64,000 nt of DNA from Bacillus glycinifermentans (lineage in GTDB: Bacteria > Bacillota > Bacilli > Bacillales > Bacillaceae). The notes below the pieces were generated by a model. The model worked only from the letters and a program-made list of their open reading frames with translations. It had not been told where the DNA came from and did no database searches. Position 1 is the first letter of the stretch. Every line of letters begins with the position of its first letter. The DNA lies in contig NZ_LECW02000001.1 of the NCBI RefSeq assembly GCF_001042475.2, forward strand, positions 124,001 through 188,000, given 5' to 3'. A program made the position numbers and the translations under genes. This document shows, one piece after another, positions 24,643-33,848 of this stretch.

Positions 24643-26358
24643 ATGAAACATTCACGAAAAGAATGGAAGGGCTTTCGCAGTTTTGTTTTACAAAAAATGA
24701 AGGAATGGAACGTACCCGGAGCAGCGATCGCGGTGGTAAAGGGCGATGAGGTTATCATGGCGGAAGGCTTCGGTTTTAAGAACGAGGAACAGAAATTAAA
24801 AGTAAACCCTGAGACGGTATTTGCGATCGGATCGGCGACGAAAGCGTTCACAACCGCCGGGATGGCGATTTTGGCCGATGAGGGAAAAATGGATTGGGAT
24901 CTGCCTGTCAGAGAATACCTTCCCGAATTCAAGATGCATGACCCGGTTGCGACCGAACGGCTGACTCCGCGGGATTTGGCATGCCACCGTTCAGGCCTGC
25001 CGAGGCATGATATGATGTGGTACAATTCCCCCTTTTCCAGGGAAGAGATATTTCAGCGACTTCGTTATTTGGAGCCGAATCGCGATTTCCGGGCGAAATG
25101 GCAATACCAGAATCTGATGTACATGACGGCGGGCTATTTGACAGGGAGAATCGCCGGAACGACGTGGGAGGATTTTATTCACGAGCGGCTGTTCAAGCCG
25201 TTGCACATGAAGTCAAGCAATTTTTCGGTGGAAGACATGCAGAAGCTTCAAGACTATGCGCTTCCGTATCAGGAAAAAAACGGGAAGATCGAAAAAATTC
25301 CTTTTCGCAATATTAATGCAATCGGCCCCGCCGGTTCGATCAATTCGAATGTACTGGATATGGCCAATTGGGTGCGGCTCCATCTCGGCAGCAGCAAATT
25401 CAGCGGGATTTTATCGGAGGGAAGCCTCAATGAGCTGCATACGCCGTGTATATCATGCGACCAATCGTTCAAAGAGAAAGAGTTTCCGATGGCGGGCTAT
25501 AGCCTCGGATGGTTTGTCGAGCCTTACCGGGGACATCATATGATTCACCACGGGGGAAATATCGATGGCTTTTCATCGCTTGTATGCTTTATGCCTTACG
25601 AAAACATCGGCGCCGTCATCCTGACGAATTTAAACGGCAGCGTGCTTCCGAATTTGCTTGCCTACAATATCTTTGACCGATTGCTCGGCCTTGATGAAAT
25701 CGACTGGAGCGGCAGGCTGAAAGGCGAGACGGAAAAGATCAAGAAAGCGGCCTTGGGAGTGGACCGGTCTGCCGATATCAGCAGAATGGAAGGAACGGAG
25801 CCATCGCATGCGCTTGGGGACTATACCGGAATTTATGAGCATCCGGGCTACGGGGAACTGAAAATAGAGCTTAAGGACGGAGTATTGCAAGTAATGTACA
25901 ATTCGTTTGTCATGCCTTTGCAGCATTATCATTACGATACATTCGAAATGAAACTGGAACTTACCGGGGCGAAGATGCTGTCGTCATTTGACGACGATTT
26001 GCACGGATATATCAGCAGCTTCTCTGTGCCGTTTGAAATGGCGGAAGGCGCGAAGGAAATTGAATTTATCAGAAAGCCTGATCAGCAATTGTACGATCCC
26101 GAATTTCTCGCATCGCTCACTGGAAAATATACGTTGGAAGACGGAACAGAGCTGGCCGTTTCCCTTCGAGGCGCGAAGACGCTCTGGGTTTCGCTGCCCG
26201 GACAGCCTGATTACGAGCTTGTGCCATACCGCGAGATGACATTTCAAATCAAAAATCTCCCGGGATTCAGCGTGCGCTTTGAAGCCGACGGTTCCGGACA
26301 GGTGAAGGGCCTTCGGTTTATACAGCCGAACGGCGAGTTCCCTGCTGTCCGGAAATAG
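24643..26358 (+). CDS. Serine hydrolase of the beta-lactamase (class C)/PBP4* family
   Basis: 571 residues. The beta-lactamase fold (about 15-370) has SATK as the SxxK nucleophile motif, YQN as the YxN motif and HHGG in place of the KTG box. The C-terminal 190 residues form beta-rich DUF3471-like domains. No signal peptide is seen, so it is probably a cytoplasmic or atypically exported esterase or peptidase rather than a drug-resistance enzyme. ATG 24643 follows AGAGGAG; an in-frame extension to 24538 has no ribosome site. Confidence 0.8.
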   Translation: MKHSRKEWKGFRSFVLQKMKEWNVPGAAIAVVKGDEVIMAEGFGFKNEEQKLKVNPETVFAIGSATKAFTTAGMAILADEGKMDWDLPVREYLPEFKMHDPVATERLTPRDLACHRSGLPRHDMMWYNSPFSREEIFQRLRYLEPNRDFRAKWQYQNLMYMTAGYLTGRIAGTTWEDFIHERLFKPLHMKSSNFSVEDMQKLQDYALPYQEKNGKIEKIPFRNINAIGPAGSINSNVLDMANWVRLHLGSSKFSGILSEGSLNELHTPCISCDQSFKEKEFPMAGYSLGWFVEPYRGHHMIHHGGNIDGFSSLVCFMPYENIGAVILTNLNGSVLPNLLAYNIFDRLLGLDEIDWSGRLKGETEKIKKAALGVDRSADISRMEGTEPSHALGDYTGIYEHPGYGELKIELKDGVLQVMYNSFVMPLQHYHYDTFEMKLELTGAKMLSSFDDDLHGYISSFSVPFEMAEGAKEIEFIRKPDQQLYDPEFLASLTGKYTLEDGTELAVSLRGAKTLWVSLPGQPDYELVPYREMTFQIKNLPGFSVRFEADGSGQVKGLRFIQPNGEFPAVRK

Positions 26359-26404
26359 CGGCAGACACGTTTCGATTTATTTCCCGAGAAATATACACGA
26401 TACG

Positions 26405-27733
26405 CTAACTTGGCACACCTGCGGCTTCTAATAATAAGTCTGCGAGGTGGACGGCTCTCACCTCGTTTCCAAGGCCTTCCCGTTCAATGCCAAGCTTCAT
26501 TTGCAGCAGGCAGCCGGGATTTGCGGTGACGATCGTTGCCGCTTTGGTCACTTTTGCCGCCTCCATTTTGGCGTCAAGAATTTTCATCGACATAACTGAT
26601 TCGACAATATTGTAAATTCCGGCTGAGCCGCAGCAGCTTTCCGCATGTTTCATTTCCCTATATTCAGCGCCTTTGATGCCGCGGAGAAGCTTTCTTGGTT
26701 CAGCGGAAGTTTTCATCACATTCCGCAAATGGCATGAGTCTTGATATGTTACGATTTGACTCGGAAGCTCGAGGGGTTTTTTCCAGAAATCCAGCTCTAG
26801 AAGGACGGAGGAAAAATCCCTCAGCTTTTGTGAAAAAGCCTTAGCCCGTTCCCGCCACTCCGGCTCATCCTTTAGGAGATGCTCATACTCTTTTAAAAAC
26901 GCTCCGCATCCTCCCGCATTTGTTACGATATAATCTGCGTTTATATTCTCGAACGCCCGGATGTTCCGTTTAGCCAATTCGACCGCCTGTTCCTTCTCCC
27001 CGCTGTGCCCGTGAAGGGCTCCGCAGCATGCCTGCTGCTCGGGAATGACGATCTCGCATCCCGACAGCCGGAGGAGCTTAATGGTCGCCATATTTGTGTC
27101 TAAAAACAACGTATCCATCAGGCAGCCTGAGAAAAAAGCGGCCCGCTTCCTGCGCTTGCCGATCGGCGGAAGGAGGTTCGGGCGGTTTTTCAGCTGCTTC
27201 AGATCCGGCACTTTGGGCAGAACGCTTTCCATTTTTGCGAGGTGATCGGGCAGCATCCGCAGCATTCCCGATTTCCGAACCGCGCTTTGCAGCCCTGAAC
27301 GCTGATAGATGCCGAGCATCCCGGTCAGCGCCCGAACGCGGTTTTGGTGCGGGAAAAGCCCTTTAAAAACTGCATTGCGAAGCATCCTTGCCGGAAGACG
27401 GTGTTTTTTATTTTGCTGAATGATGTCCCTGGCCTCTTCCAATAGGCGGCCGTAGTTGACGCCTGAGGGACATACGGGTTCACATGCCCGGCAGCCGAGG
27501 CAAAGCTCAAGGGAACGTTCGACATCTTCGTCAGGTTCAATGACTCCATCGGCGACGGCTTTCATTAAGGCGATGCGCCCGCGGGGAGAATGGCTTTCCT
27601 GAAAGCCTGATTCTATGTAAGTCGGGCAGGAAGGCAGACAAAATCCGCAGCGCATGCAGTTCAGCAGCTCTTCTTCATCCATCCGTTCGTGAAACTGCTG
27701 CTGAATGGCCTGTTTTTCATTTGCTGTCGTCAT
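26405..27733 (-). CDS. glcF: Glycolate oxidase iron-sulfur subunit GlcF
   Basis: 442 residues. Two 4Fe-4S ferredoxin motifs are near the N-terminus: CMRCGFCLPSCPTY and CLGCRACEPVCPSG. Two CCG domains follow (CCGALHGHSG and SCCGSAGIYN), as in heterodisulfide-reductase-like subunits. It passes electrons from the flavoprotein GlcD to the respiratory chain. The ATG overlaps the TGA of glcD by four bases. The B. subtilis equivalent is ysfD. Confidence 0.9.
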   Translation of the reverse strand: MTTANEKQAIQQQFHERMDEEELLNCMRCGFCLPSCPTYIESGFQESHSPRGRIALMKAVADGVIEPDEDVERSLELCLGCRACEPVCPSGVNYGRLLEEARDIIQQNKKHRLPARMLRNAVFKGLFPHQNRVRALTGMLGIYQRSGLQSAVRKSGMLRMLPDHLAKMESVLPKVPDLKQLKNRPNLLPPIGKRRKRAAFFSGCLMDTLFLDTNMATIKLLRLSGCEIVIPEQQACCGALHGHSGEKEQAVELAKRNIRAFENINADYIVTNAGGCGAFLKEYEHLLKDEPEWRERAKAFSQKLRDFSSVLLELDFWKKPLELPSQIVTYQDSCHLRNVMKTSAEPRKLLRGIKGAEYREMKHAESCCGSAGIYNIVESVMSMKILDAKMEAAKVTKAATIVTANPGCLLQMKLGIEREGLGNEVRAVHLADLLLEAAGVPS

Positions 27734-29142
27734 TTTGACACCACCACCCGTTTGCGGGAATCTTTTGCGAAAACCTTGCCCGGATTCATAATGTTGTTCG
27801 GATCAAAAGCTTGCTTCACTGCTCTCATTGCATTCACTCCCGCTTCGCCGAGCTTAAGTTCGAGGTAAGGGGCTTTCATTTCGCCGACACCGTGCTCGCC
27901 GGTAATCGTACCGCCAAGCTCAACGGCTTTTTTGAAAATGTCGGCAAAGGCCCGTTCGACCCGTTCCATTTCCTCGCTGTTCCGTACATCTGTCGTGCAT
28001 GTCGGATGAAGGTTTCCGTCTCCCGCATGGCCGAACGTGCAAATGGTAAGATCATATTGTTCGGCAATGCGGTTGATCGCTTTCACCATGGCGGCAATGG
28101 CTGACCGGGGAACCGTGGCATCTTCCAGAATGGTGGTCGGCTTTAAGCGGGCCAGAGCGGAAAGCGCAGCGCGCCGGGCGTTGCGGAGGTCTTCAGCTTC
28201 CGCTTCTGTTTTCGCCGTTTGCACGGATACGGCGTTCCCTTTTTTGCAAATCTCTTCAATAACGCTGATATCACGGTTGACGGTTTCTTCTGTGCCGTCC
28301 TGTTCGATCAGAAGGACGGCTTTGGCATGAACCGGAAGGCCGATTTTGGCGAAGTCTTCGATGACCTGAAGGGTAGGTTGATCAAGAAATTCTAGTGTTG
28401 TCGGAATGATTTTGCTGGCGATGATGTTGGATACGGTCTTGGCTGCGGAATCGATATCTTCGTAGAGGGCGAGGACGGTTTTCTTTGTTTCAGGAGCCGG
28501 GATTAATTTCAGTGTCGCTTGGGTGATGACGCCCAATGTCCCTTCAGAGCCGACAAACAGGCGCGTCAGATCATAGCCGGCAACGTCTTTTGCGAGCTTT
28601 CCGCCGGTGCGGATAATATCGCCGTTTGCCAGTACAATTTCTAAAGCCATTACATAATCGCGGGTCACTCCATATTTCAGGCCGCGCAGCCCCCCTGAGT
28701 TTTCATTGATATTTCCGCCGATCGTCGAAATCTTCATCGAGCTCGGGTCAGGCGGATAAAACAAGCCTTTTTCTTCTGCGGCTTGTATCAAGTCAAGAGT
28801 AATCACACCTGGCTGGACGGTCATGGTCAGATTTTCTTCATCGATTTCCACAATCTGATTCATATGCTTGAACAAGAGGACAATCCCGCCTTCGGTCGGG
28901 CATGTGCCTGCGCAAAGATTGGTACCGGAGCCGCGTGGCACAACCGGAATGCGGTGGGTGTTGCAAAGCTTCAAAATGCGCGACACTTCATCGGTGCAGC
29001 GCGGTGCGACGACGGCATCAGGCATTGATTGGTATTGCGGCGTCGCATCATAGGAATAGACAAGGCGTCCTGCATTTGAATCATCATAGTTTTCCGGGCT
29101 GACGATGTTCATTAATTGCGATTTAATTTGTGCAGATATCAT
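27730..29142 (-). CDS. glcD: Glycolate oxidase FAD subunit GlcD
   Basis: 470 residues. The FAD-binding PCMH domain contains VVPRGSGTNLCAG and STIGGNINENSGG, and the C-terminal half ends with FGHAGDGNLHPT and TGEHGVGEMK. It oxidises glycolate (or D-lactate) to the oxoacid. It forms an operon with glcF, transcribed right to left. AAAGGATGTGATG lies before the ATG. The promoter region carries a cre-like sequence (see that entry), so repression by CcpA in glucose is likely. The B. subtilis equivalent is ysfC. Confidence 0.9.
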   Translation of the reverse strand: MISAQIKSQLMNIVSPENYDDSNAGRLVYSYDATPQYQSMPDAVVAPRCTDEVSRILKLCNTHRIPVVPRGSGTNLCAGTCPTEGGIVLLFKHMNQIVEIDEENLTMTVQPGVITLDLIQAAEEKGLFYPPDPSSMKISTIGGNINENSGGLRGLKYGVTRDYVMALEIVLANGDIIRTGGKLAKDVAGYDLTRLFVGSEGTLGVITQATLKLIPAPETKKTVLALYEDIDSAAKTVSNIIASKIIPTTLEFLDQPTLQVIEDFAKIGLPVHAKAVLLIEQDGTEETVNRDISVIEEICKKGNAVSVQTAKTEAEAEDLRNARRAALSALARLKPTTILEDATVPRSAIAAMVKAINRIAEQYDLTICTFGHAGDGNLHPTCTTDVRNSEEMERVERAFADIFKKAVELGGTITGEHGVGEMKAPYLELKLGEAGVNAMRAVKQAFDPNNIMNPGKVFAKDSRKRVVVSK

Positions 29143-29166
29143 CAGTCATCACATCCTTTACCAACC

Positions 29167-29190
29167 ATTATACAAAATGAAACGCTTTCA
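29167..29190 (-). promoter_or_regulatory. glcDF promoter with cre-like site
   Basis: On the minus strand a perfect TATAAT (29167-29172) lies 25 bases before the glcD start. Just upstream is TGAAAGCGTTTCA (29178-29190), which matches the left half of a CcpA cre (TGWAANCGNT) but lacks one base of the right half. A cre inside the promoter spacer would block transcription. No good -35 box is visible. Confidence 0.4.
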
Positions 29191-29220
29191 AAACATCATT
29201 CTTTTATACTTCCAAACTGA

Positions 29221-29253
29221 AAACAACCCGTTCCATGAGGAAACGGGTTGTGT
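29221..29253 (-). terminator. Terminator of the glutamyl endopeptidase gene
   Basis: On the minus strand ACAACCCGTTTCC and GGAACGGGTTGT pair around TCAT, followed by TTTT. Confidence 0.85.
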
Positions 29254-29260
29254 AATGGTG

Positions 29261-30205
29261 TTACTGTGCGCTGTTTTTCCAGCTTGTGAAATTATCAAAT
29301 ACTTCTTTCGTAATGCGGGTGCCCCTGTTGTAAGAGGATCCTCCGTACACGCCGTTCGTATGAACGGCCAGCGAGCATGGGCCGCTGCAGTTTGTCCTTG
29401 AACTGCTTTTCTCATATACCGGGGAACCGCTTTGACCTCCGTATGTGTCGATCGCATATTGCAGTTTATACGTTTCTGAAACAGCGATCGTTCCGGACAT
29501 TTGCCACTGGGTGCCTGTTGTTTTGTCTCCTGGATATCCGCTGATGGTCACGCCTGCTCCTGCAAGCGATGAAGCGGTGTATGAATATCCGAAATAGCCG
29601 ACGGTATTGCCGATCGGCTGGCTGAGCTCGATCGCTGCGTAGTCATAATTGGAATTTCCGCTCTGCCAACCCGACGGGATGAAATAGCGGGTCGATGTAA
29701 CAGATCCGTAAGGGTAAGCTGAACCGTTTCGTCCCGGGGAAACGGTGGCGGTTCCCGCGAATGATCGGCTTGCCGTGTCATAGACGCAGTGTCCGGCCGT
29801 TGCTACCGTTTTCGGTCCGATCACCCAGCCTGTGCATGAGCCGATGCTGCTTGAAATATGGACGATTGCTCTGTATGGAAAGGCCGTTGTATCAGTCACC
29901 CTTGTCCGTTCATCTGAGCCGATTACCGATTTAGGGCTGTAAGGCGGGCCGGCGGGCGATTCTTTTTTCGGTTTGGCCTGAACGGAGCCGCCGGGTGTTC
30001 CGGTTCCTTCGAAGGCTTTCGAATATGCGCCGTTATTGTCAATTTTTATGTTGGGATCATAGGTGGAGCCGGGCTTGTACGAAGGGTCGCTGGAGACTGG
30101 GGTATGCGGCGATGATGCAGCTTGTGCGGAGTAAATGCCCGAAGAAAAAATAGAAATTCCGATGAGTCCGGCAATGAAAACGCGTGAAACACCATTTTTC
30201 GCCAT
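29261..30205 (-). CDS. blaSE: Secreted glutamyl (Glu-specific) endopeptidase precursor
   Basis: 314 residues: signal peptide ending near SAQA (about 29), propeptide to about residue 92, and mature enzyme from SVIGSDERTRV. The chymotrypsin-like triad is visible: His in TVATAGHCVYD, Asp in NSNYDYAAIE, Ser in YGGQSGSPVYE. Cysteines in GSCTGW with GHC and in TNCSGPCSLA can form disulfides. The C-terminus GGSSYNRGTRITKEVFDN is typical of the B. licheniformis Glu-specific protease, but many other positions differ. It cuts after Glu outside the cell. GGAAGTG precedes ATG 30205, and it is a single-gene unit. Confidence 0.93.
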   Translation of the reverse strand: MAKNGVSRVFIAGLIGISIFSSGIYSAQAASSPHTPVSSDPSYKPGSTYDPNIKIDNNGAYSKAFEGTGTPGGSVQAKPKKESPAGPPYSPKSVIGSDERTRVTDTTAFPYRAIVHISSSIGSCTGWVIGPKTVATAGHCVYDTASRSFAGTATVSPGRNGSAYPYGSVTSTRYFIPSGWQSGNSNYDYAAIELSQPIGNTVGYFGYSYTASSLAGAGVTISGYPGDKTTGTQWQMSGTIAVSETYKLQYAIDTYGGQSGSPVYEKSSSRTNCSGPCSLAVHTNGVYGGSSYNRGTRITKEVFDNFTSWKNSAQ

Positions 30206-30310
30206 CAAAATATCACTTCCTTATTTTGTTTTTATGTTTAGTTAGATATTAGCAAAATAATTCTGAATCTTCCATATTTTAAAGAAAGATCATGCTAAAG
30301 ATCCATTTTC

Positions 30311-30336
30311 GTTTTTATAACGTTCATGCCGGGTAG
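30311..30336 (+). promoter_or_regulatory. SigB-type promoter of ycdF
   Basis: GTTTTT (30311-30316) and GGGTAG (30331-30336) with a 14-bp spacer match the general-stress sigma-B pattern (GTTTAA-N12-15-GGGTAT) closely. The B. subtilis orthologue is a SigB-regulated gene. Confidence 0.7.
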
Positions 30337-30374
30337 TAGAACAGTAGAAAACGAGAAGACAGGAGGGCTTTAGC

Positions 30375-31148
30375 GTGTACAATGATTTGAAAGGGAAAAC
30401 GGCGATCGTCACAGGTTCCTCAAAAGGAATCGGAAAAGCGATTGCAGAACGGTTTGGGAAAGAAAAGATGAATGTCATCATTAATTATCACGGCGATCCC
30501 GCCGGTGCTATGGAAACCGTTGATCATGTTAAACAAAGCGGAGGAAACGCTTATGCGGTAGGCGCTGATGTCTCAAAGGAGGAGGGCGTGAAGGCGCTTC
30601 TTGAAGCTGCCGTTCAACATTTCGGCACGATTGATATCATGGTGAATAATTCGGGATTCAACGGCAAAAACGCACTTCCGCACGAACTAAGTCTTGACGA
30701 CTGGAAAAAGGTGATCGATGTCAATTTAACAGGTGCATTTCTCGGCGCAAAAGAAGCGATTCGATACATGCTGGAGCGCGATTTAAAGGGAAGCATTCTC
30801 AATATATCAAGCGTTCATCAGCAAATCCCGAGACCGACAAACGTTCAATATTCGGCTTCAAAAGGCGGAATGAAGCTGCTGACTGAAACGCTGGCCATCA
30901 ACTATGCCGAAAAGGGCATCCGCGTCAACGCCATCGCCCCGGGAACGATCGCAACCGAAAGCAATGACGATCTGGAGGGAAGCCATAAAGCGGCACAGTT
31001 AAGGAAGATTCCGATGAATGCATTCGGAACACCCCGGCAAGTCGCTCAAGCGGCGGCATGGATCGTTTCGGATGAGGCGTCTTACGTCACCGGCGCGACA
31101 TTGTTTGTTGACGGCGGAATGACGCTGTATCCTTCGCAATTGGAGTAG
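30375..31148 (+). CDS. ycdF: General-stress short-chain dehydrogenase YcdF (glucose 1-dehydrogenase-like)
   Basis: 257 residues. Cofactor motif TGSSKGIGKA (about 14-23), NNSG in place of NNAG, catalytic Ser in NISSVHQQ, and Tyr/Lys in YSASKGG. The N-terminus (YNDLKGKTA) and the end (GGMTLYPSQLE) match YcdF, a relative of glucose 1-dehydrogenase Gdh. It should oxidise a sugar with NAD(P). It starts with GTG after AGGAGGG. The SigB promoter upstream makes it a stress gene. Confidence 0.88.
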   Translation: MYNDLKGKTAIVTGSSKGIGKAIAERFGKEKMNVIINYHGDPAGAMETVDHVKQSGGNAYAVGADVSKEEGVKALLEAAVQHFGTIDIMVNNSGFNGKNALPHELSLDDWKKVIDVNLTGAFLGAKEAIRYMLERDLKGSILNISSVHQQIPRPTNVQYSASKGGMKLLTETLAINYAEKGIRVNAIAPGTIATESNDDLEGSHKAAQLRKIPMNAFGTPRQVAQAAAWIVSDEASYVTGATLFVDGGMTLYPSQLE

Positions 31149-31239
31149 GACTTTTTTCGAAAACCGGGCCGGGTTTTGATATTCCAATGGAACATGAGAG
31201 AATAAACCCGGTACAGCGTTTTCGAAGGGAGAGATTTTC

Positions 31240-32250
31240 ATGGCGGAGGAACTGAAGAAAAACATTAGCAGACTAACCGAACAGGAAGCGAAAAGCATTT
31301 TGCTGAACATGCTGATAACGATTGAAATGCAGCAGGATGGAGGCGTTCCAAAAGACGAGTTTTGTGAACGGATGATCGATTTTTTTGATGATTTCAAGAA
31401 AAGAGGGGATCAGCCGCCAAGAAAGCATGACGTTCAAGCCATTCACATCGTGTTTGGCCTTTCTGTTGCCGGCAGCTTAAAAATGGCGCTCAAACAAGCC
31501 GGGAAAGCCGATCAAGAAGACATCATCGCCTTCCCCGGCATATTGTCAATCGGTCCGCTTTCCCGGCTTGAAACGAAAGAAGGCCGAATGAAGCGCTATA
31601 AATGGCTGAAAGAGCATCTCAACGATTATGATGATGAATTGAAAGAACAACATATCCGCTTTGAAGAGGAAATACACCGATTGGACGGCATTCAAGAGCA
31701 TGTTCCCGTCATTATCTGGGCGGGAGACAATGCCCATGAACAAACCGGGCTCAGGTTTGCGCTCAAGTTATTGCATCGCAAAACAAACGATATATTCCAC
31801 ATTAATACATCTTCAAAGGGTGCTGTCGTTTATAGGCATTCAGGCGAAATCCTCCCTGAAAAACTCGGAGTTTTGTATGAAAAAAGAGCCTTCAAATCCC
31901 GCCTGGCTCAAGGAGGGAAGCATCGTTTTCTTACGGAATGGGAAGAACTTTCAAGAAGTAAAAACGTATTAAGAACGTGGAAAAATAAAAAAATCAAAGG
32001 TGTAGAAGAGAACTTTTTCGATGCGTTGATTATTGATAGAGCAGCAAAGCTCCAGGAACGCCATTCAAAAAAGGATTTTATCGTTTGGCCGAGGGTCGTT
32101 GGCGAGGTTCTCGGCCATCTGGATGAATACATCGGCGATGAATTTATCGAATATCGAATCCGGGAGCTGATTTATAAAGGGGTATTTGAAATAAAAGGGG
32201 TACCTAAGGCGATGAGATATTACAGTGTCAGACTGGCATCATTCATCTGA
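31240..32250 (+). CDS. DUF1835-domain protein
   Basis: 336 residues, soluble. Residues 65-185 fit DUF1835 (IHIVFGLSVAGSLKMALKQ, then AFPGILSIGPLSRL and VIIWAGDNAHEQTGLRF), and the C-terminal third resembles DUF3658 (VEENFFDALIIDRA). The DUF1835 pattern recalls a nucleotide-binding fold, but the function is unknown. AAGGGAGAG is before the ATG. No obvious partner. Confidence 0.75.
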   Translation: MAEELKKNISRLTEQEAKSILLNMLITIEMQQDGGVPKDEFCERMIDFFDDFKKRGDQPPRKHDVQAIHIVFGLSVAGSLKMALKQAGKADQEDIIAFPGILSIGPLSRLETKEGRMKRYKWLKEHLNDYDDELKEQHIRFEEEIHRLDGIQEHVPVIIWAGDNAHEQTGLRFALKLLHRKTNDIFHINTSSKGAVVYRHSGEILPEKLGVLYEKRAFKSRLAQGGKHRFLTEWEELSRSKNVLRTWKNKKIKGVEENFFDALIIDRAAKLQERHSKKDFIVWPRVVGEVLGHLDEYIGDEFIEYRIRELIYKGVFEIKGVPKAMRYYSVRLASFI

Positions 32251-32337
32251 ATATCAATCAAATCCAATTTTTTGAAACTATTAAAAGACCCTTTCGTATA
32301 AATAGTTGCGAAAAATAAAAGGAAAGGGAGATTGGAT

Positions 32338-33735
32338 TTGAACGGTCAACAGTTAAAGCAAAAAGCTCATCATATCGGTGCTGTCCCTGAAAACTATCGG
32401 CTCATGATCGAAGATTGCTGTGAAGAAAAACAAGGCCGGGCTTTTTATGTTTGGGAGGATGCGGACAATGAAGATAGAGGCATTACAGTAGAATTGGATC
32501 ATGAAGGAAGCCTGATCAGTCTGACGAAAGAAGGCGCGTCATTAAAAACATACAAGGACACGCTTCCGGAAGAACGCTTGCAGCAAAAGGCCCTGCAATT
32601 TGTCGAACGCCATTATCCACATGCAGCAGAAGCGTTTGTTTTCCAGCGGGAGAACGTGACAGAAGACACTGTTCAATATTCATACGCCCAGACCGTTCTC
32701 GATCTTCCGCTGCCGCAAACGGGCTTTTCCGTGACGGTCGGAAGAAACGGAGAAGTGAAGAGATTTCGCTATGACGGCGGGACAGATTCGTTTGCTGTTC
32801 CAAAGCAGATCATTGATAAGGAAACGGTGATCTCCCATTATCTTGAGAGCGTTGAATTGAATCTTGCCATCGAAAAGATTCATCAGAATTTGTACAAGGG
32901 GGGAGACGATCGGCCGCATCTTGTTTATGAGGCGGATTTGCCGTTTTTGAGCCATCCTGCCGATTCGTCAGAGGAAAGTGAAATGTTACAAGTGTCAATG
33001 GATGAAGAAGAGACGGAAACAACACCGCTCCCTTTATTGCCTGAAGCTGAGCGTGACGCAGACATCAATGAAATGATCGGCTTCAGCTCTTCTCTTCGGA
33101 AAATTCGTGAAATTGATTTTGGAGATTCGATTGTAACCGTATGGCGTGAAGGAGGCGATCCTGAGCCAACAGACTTTACCATGACAGGCTTTTTCAAAGA
33201 GCGCAATCAAAATACGCTGAAAATCAAGAAAGATAAACAATCGGGAAAACTGAAGGGAATGTTCTCTTTTATTAAAGCGGAAGGACCTCCTGTTTTGACC
33301 GAAGAAGCATGCCTTCAAAGGGCGTTGCAATTTCTCTATCGGCTTTATCCGAATGCCGGGGAATTTTTCCGCATGCACCCTTTGGAGAATGAAGAAAGCG
33401 GACAGAACGCCCATTTTCAATTTGATGTTCAATATGAAGGAATGCCATTAAGAGCGGAATCTGTGAACATCATCATCAGCCGCGCAAACGGTCGTGTCAT
33501 CGGGTTTTTCGGGCCCGAAATAGAACCGGAAACACTGAAAGAGATGAACCCGTCACCCGCTATTTCAGCTGAAGAAGCAAAAGCTATTTTCACAGAGGCT
33601 TTTGATGTGAAGCTGCAATGGGAGAGAGAATACAAACGGGAAAAAAATGATCATTACAGGCTCGTCTACCGCCCGATATCGCCCGTATTCATCGATGCTC
33701 ATAACGGAAAAGTTTTTATAGGGAAAATGATCTAA
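32338..33735 (+). CDS. YcdB/YcdC-type repeat protein
   Basis: 465 residues with two similar halves, each containing a PepSY-like stretch around QRALQFLYRLYPNAG and QQKALQFVERHYPHAA. B. subtilis YcdB and YcdC have this length and repeat. No signal peptide. Start TTG 32338 is preferred, seven bases after GGAAAGGGAG; a TTG at 32332 is too near. The gene has the same orientation as the two upstream genes. Function unknown. Confidence 0.75.
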   Translation: MNGQQLKQKAHHIGAVPENYRLMIEDCCEEKQGRAFYVWEDADNEDRGITVELDHEGSLISLTKEGASLKTYKDTLPEERLQQKALQFVERHYPHAAEAFVFQRENVTEDTVQYSYAQTVLDLPLPQTGFSVTVGRNGEVKRFRYDGGTDSFAVPKQIIDKETVISHYLESVELNLAIEKIHQNLYKGGDDRPHLVYEADLPFLSHPADSSEESEMLQVSMDEEETETTPLPLLPEAERDADINEMIGFSSSLRKIREIDFGDSIVTVWREGGDPEPTDFTMTGFFKERNQNTLKIKKDKQSGKLKGMFSFIKAEGPPVLTEEACLQRALQFLYRLYPNAGEFFRMHPLENEESGQNAHFQFDVQYEGMPLRAESVNIIISRANGRVIGFFGPEIEPETLKEMNPSPAISAEEAKAIFTEAFDVKLQWEREYKREKNDHYRLVYRPISPVFIDAHNGKVFIGKMI

Positions 33736-33848
33736 GAAACGGATGATAATTGATTGCATCGACAACTCCGCCCGGCGCAAAAACCAGGGCGCATACAAAC
33801 GCTAAATTCAGGTGTTTAGAAAAGCCGCCAACTCCTTCTCAGGTATGA

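Noticed and set aside
31157-31178. AAAACC...GGTTTT hairpin after ycdF as a terminator
   Set aside because: The stem is only six pairs and the following sequence is TTTTGATATT, so termination is doubtful.
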